A stretch of DNA of 38,072 nucleotides from Acidobacteriota bacterium (lineage in GTDB: Bacteria; Acidobacteriota; Terriglobia; Terriglobales; Acidobacteriaceae), in the NCBI GenBank assembly GCA_019241535.1, contig JAFAWX010000362.1, forward strand, positions 1-38,072, in the 5' to 3' direction. Positions within the stretch are counted from its first letter, which is position 1; the number at the start of each line of letters is the position of its first letter. A model generated the notes under the pieces. It saw only the letters and a list, made by a program, of their open reading frames with translations. It did no database searches and was not told where the DNA came from. The translations under genes were made by a program, and so were the position numbers. Below, piece by piece: positions 35,783 to 38,072 of this stretch.

Positions 35783-36682
35783 ATGAGCCGCAATTACCAT
35801 TCAGCCAGGCCGAAGCTGGCCTGCGAAATTGCTCCGGATCGCGTCATTGCCGCCCGCGCCTCGGATTCCGGGCAGGTGCTGGAGCTCTGCTCGACGAGCG
35901 AGCTTCCCGCTGGGTGCGTGCTGCCGGATCTGACGGAGAGCAATCTGCTCGAGCCGAAGATGCTTGTCCCCGCCCTGCGGGAGGCACTGGGAAGCGTGGC
36001 CTCGCGCTCACGGGATGTGATCGCGGTTCTTCCCGATGCGGCGGTGCGCGTTGTGCTGCTTGACTTCGAGACGCTGCCCGACAACCGCCAGGAAGCTGAA
36101 GGCGTGGTACGCTTCCGCCTGCGCAAGTCTCTGCCTTTCGACGTTGACAAAGCGAAACTGTCCTACCAGGCACAGACAACTGCGGCCGGGGTACGGCTGG
36201 TGGCCGCCGTAGCCCTGAACAGCGTCATCAAGGACTATGAAGCCGCCTTTCTCGAGGCAGGCTTCAGCCCGGGTGTGGTCCTGCCCTCAATGCTGGCCGC
36301 TTTAGGAGGCGCTCCGGCGCATCGCCCCACGCTGGTGGTCAAGGTGGATGCCCAGACGACGAGCATCGCTATTCTCGACGCCGAGCAGCTTCTGCTCTTT
36401 CGCACGCTCGAAAATACCCGTGGGCTGCTTATCAGTGGCGAGCAGCTGGCCGAAGACGTTTATCCCTCAATCGTGTTTTTTCAGGACACCTATACAACCA
36501 GCATTCAGCAGATTTTTGTCGCCGGTATTTCTGACGTCAGCGCCGCCGCTCCCGCATTGCACTCGCAAACCGGAGCCGAGGTAACCGAGCTGGTTAGGGC
36601 CTCGCAACTGGGGCTCGGAGGCGGCTCGATTCCCAAATGGAGGATGGCAGGTGTAGTGGGCGCCCTGCTTTCGGCCAACTGA
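35783..36682 (+). CDS. pilM: PilM-like actin-fold protein
   Basis: A 299-residue protein in the pilM position before pilN and pilO. It has PilM-type blocks (VIAARASDSG, LREALGSVASRSRDVIAVLPDAAVRVVLLDFETLP, EGVVRFRLRKSLPFDVDKAKLSYQ), an actin-like second half (LVVKVDAQTTSIAILDAEQLL) and ends GLGGGSIPKW. It is shorter than the ~350-residue classical PilM and weak in the usual glycine-rich nucleotide loops, so it may not bind ATP as normal PilM does. Cytosolic ring component that binds the N-terminus of PilN. Confidence 0.8.
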   Translation: MSRNYHSARPKLACEIAPDRVIAARASDSGQVLELCSTSELPAGCVLPDLTESNLLEPKMLVPALREALGSVASRSRDVIAVLPDAAVRVVLLDFETLPDNRQEAEGVVRFRLRKSLPFDVDKAKLSYQAQTTAAGVRLVAAVALNSVIKDYEAAFLEAGFSPGVVLPSMLAALGGAPAHRPTLVVKVDAQTTSIAILDAEQLLLFRTLENTRGLLISGEQLAEDVYPSIVFFQDTYTTSIQQIFVAGISDVSAAAPALHSQTGAEVTELVRASQLGLGGGSIPKWRMAGVVGALLSAN

Positions 36683-36685
36683 AAT

Positions 36686-37291
36686 ATGCGCATCGAGATC
36701 AATCTCGCAAGCCGTCCCTATGAGGATTCACGCCGCTTCTGGACCTACTGGGGTACGGGACTTGTGCTGCTGGCGCTTGCCACCCTGCTCTTGGTCTTCC
36801 TGGCCGTGACCGGCTTCATGCGCGCCGGTGTTGACCGCCGGCAGATCTCGCGCCTGCGCGCGGAGATTACCGCCTATGACCAGGAAAAGACCCGGGCCGA
36901 AGCCCTGCTGAATCGGCCGGAGAACCGCCTGATACGTGACCGGTCGAGATTCCTGAATGAGCTGTTTGAGCGCAAAGCGTTCTCCTGGACACGTGTCTTT
37001 GAAGATCTGGAACGGGTTATGCCAGCGCATCTGCATGTGGTCTCTATCCACCCCGACATGTCGTCTGAAAACGGGCTGGCACTCAAGCTGGTGGTGGGTG
37101 GAAATTCCCGTGAGCAGGCCCTGGACTTGATCCGCAAGATGGAAGAATCGAGGCGCTTTAAGCAAACCCGCATCGACCAGGTAAAGTTCGCAACCGAACA
37201 GGGGAATACGGGCGATCGGGTGCAGTTTGACATTACCGCTCTGTACAGTCCCTCGGCAGAAGCCGGGGCGGTCAGTGGGGGCGTGAACTGA
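36686..37291 (+). CDS. pilN: Type IV pilus alignment protein PilN
   Basis: A 201-residue bitopic membrane protein. It begins MRIEINLASRPYEDSRRFW; the INLxxRP segment is the PilM-binding motif of PilN. One transmembrane helix (GLVLLALATLLLVFLAVTGFM) is followed by a coiled coil (RRQISRLRAEITAYDQEKTRAEALLN) and a ferredoxin-like periplasmic domain. The gene starts 4 bp after pilM and shares its last base with pilO, so the three are tightly coupled. Confidence 0.88.
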   Translation: MRIEINLASRPYEDSRRFWTYWGTGLVLLALATLLLVFLAVTGFMRAGVDRRQISRLRAEITAYDQEKTRAEALLNRPENRLIRDRSRFLNELFERKAFSWTRVFEDLERVMPAHLHVVSIHPDMSSENGLALKLVVGGNSREQALDLIRKMEESRRFKQTRIDQVKFATEQGNTGDRVQFDITALYSPSAEAGAVSGGVN

Positions 37292-37821
37292 TGCCGGACC
37301 TGAAGCGAACCCGAAAGCGCCTGGCAGTTATGGTCGCAGTGCTCGCCCTGATCGACACTGCGGCCGTCGCCATGCTGCTAACGCCGCTTGCCGGGTCCGA
37401 ATCATCCCGCCAGCAGCAGCTGAGGCAGCTCTGGCTCGAGCTCAAGGCTCGCCAGTCCGCCCCCTGGCGCGGGCTGGACAAGAAAATGCCTATGGTGGAG
37501 CGCGAAATCGAGGATTTTTACCGCGACCGCTTTGCCTCGGGATATTCGGCAATCTCCATGGATCTTGACCGGGTGGCGTCAGAAAGCGGCGTAAAAATGA
37601 CCGCGGAAAAATATTCACAAAAAGACGCGGCAATCCCCGGGCTCGAGCGCATCGAGGTGGAAGCGGATCTATCCGGGGACTATTTGCAGCTGGTGCGCTT
37701 CATCAACGCGCTCGAGCGTAGCCGGCTGTTTTTCATCATCGACGATGTCCAGCTCGGGGGGCAACAGAGTGGAATAGTGAAGCTTCAGATTAAGGTCGAA
37801 ACCTATTTGAGGACGGCGTAG
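37291..37821 (+). CDS. pilO: Type IV pilus alignment protein PilO
   Basis: A 176-residue bitopic protein partnering PilN. One transmembrane helix lies near residues 10-30 (LAVMVAVLALIDTAAVAMLL), then a short coiled coil (SSRQQQLRQLWLELKARQ) and a ferredoxin-like domain with LERIEVEADLSGDYLQLVRFINALERSRLFFIIDDV, the recognisable PilO signature. Length matches the family. The start overlaps pilN by one base. Confidence 0.88.
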   Translation: MPDLKRTRKRLAVMVAVLALIDTAAVAMLLTPLAGSESSRQQQLRQLWLELKARQSAPWRGLDKKMPMVEREIEDFYRDRFASGYSAISMDLDRVASESGVKMTAEKYSQKDAAIPGLERIEVEADLSGDYLQLVRFINALERSRLFFIIDDVQLGGQQSGIVKLQIKVETYLRTA

Positions 37822-38072
37822 TGAACGTAGGAGCAGAAAATCGCACTCAGCTGGTAGCCGCCATTGGGCTGGGGATTGTGGTCCTGATACTGGTGATTAC
37901 CCGCTTCATCGGATCGTTCACAATGGGCTCTTCCAGTGCTGCCGCCCCGCCGCCCGCGGCAGTCGTAAATCCCGTCGCCGAAAGAAGCGCGCCGCCGCCG
38001 CGAAACCTGGCCCGGGACCGAAATGCTGCCCGAGGCCAGAATGTGGCACGCGCTCTAGATCCTAGCCTGCAC
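37821..38072 (+). CDS. Start of a membrane protein downstream of pilO (partial)
   Basis: From a GTG overlapping the pilO stop by one base, 84 codons remain open to the window end. The product starts NVGAENRTQLVAAIGLGIVVLILVITRFIG, a transmembrane helix, followed by a Pro/Ala-rich linker (AAAPPPAAVVNPVAERSAPPPR). Position and the tail resemble the pilP place in pil operons, but no PilP lipobox is present, so it is not called pilP. The 3' end is outside the window. Confidence 0.6.
   Translation, partial: MNVGAENRTQLVAAIGLGIVVLILVITRFIGSFTMGSSSAAAPPPAAVVNPVAERSAPPPRNLARDRNAARGQNVARALDPSLH

Overview
The window looks like a chromosomal segment of a GC-rich Gram-negative soil bacterium, most probably an Acidobacteriota of the Koribacter/Terriglobia type. 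This is inferred from a very long Oar-like TonB receptor with an N-terminal carboxypeptidase-regulatory domain, a TMTC-like membrane protein with TPRs, a type IV pilus locus that carries an ABC transporter, and LolA. No mobile element, CRISPR array, rRNA or tRNA was seen.

Layout. 1-0.9 kb: a P-loop kinase with a long disordered N-terminus. 0.9-5.8 kb (minus strand): eno, gpmI, a D-2-hydroxyacid dehydrogenase and an isochorismatase-family hydrolase, probably one transcription unit. 5.9-6.4 kb: a peroxiredoxin-like gene whose catalytic-cysteine codon is TGA. 6.6-8.2 kb: nrdR and a short NAD-type isocitrate dehydrogenase. 8.3-11.6 kb (minus): TonB receptor. 11.9-15 kb: an APC permease, an AhpD-like gene whose second CxxC cysteine codon is TGA, and a CtaA/COX15 haem A synthase. 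15.1-18.1 kb: DUF4188-like protein, secreted cupin, SPL-like radical SAM protein and a small orphan. 18.2-23.5 kb: DinB protein, UbiD decarboxylase, GT-C type membrane protein and FabF-like ketosynthase. 23.6-38 kb (plus): a type IV pilus region with two near-identical major pilins, a TMTC/TPR membrane protein, a divergent pilin, a PilH/PilI-like ABC transporter, a membrane-anchored TPR-like protein, a methyltransferase, lolA, then pilC, pilB, pilM, pilN, pilO and the start of a further gene that runs off the end.

The most striking result is a pair of probable selenoprotein genes about 7.5 kb apart. In both, one in-frame TGA replaces exactly the reactive cysteine of a thiol-redox family: U-P-N-C in a peroxiredoxin-like protein and C-P-Y-U in an AhpD-like protein. 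In both, a 7-bp hairpin lies 24-26 nt downstream of the TGA with G in the first two loop positions, as expected of a bacterial SECIS element. A standard gene caller would break or truncate both genes. No selA, selB, selC or selD is in the window, so the recoding is inferred and not proven here.

The pilus part offers a second story. Two tandem pilins have duplicated terminators, TGACA/TGTC repeats and sigma-54-like elements upstream. A third paralogue keeps the four-cysteine layout but has Gln where prepilin peptidase needs Gly.
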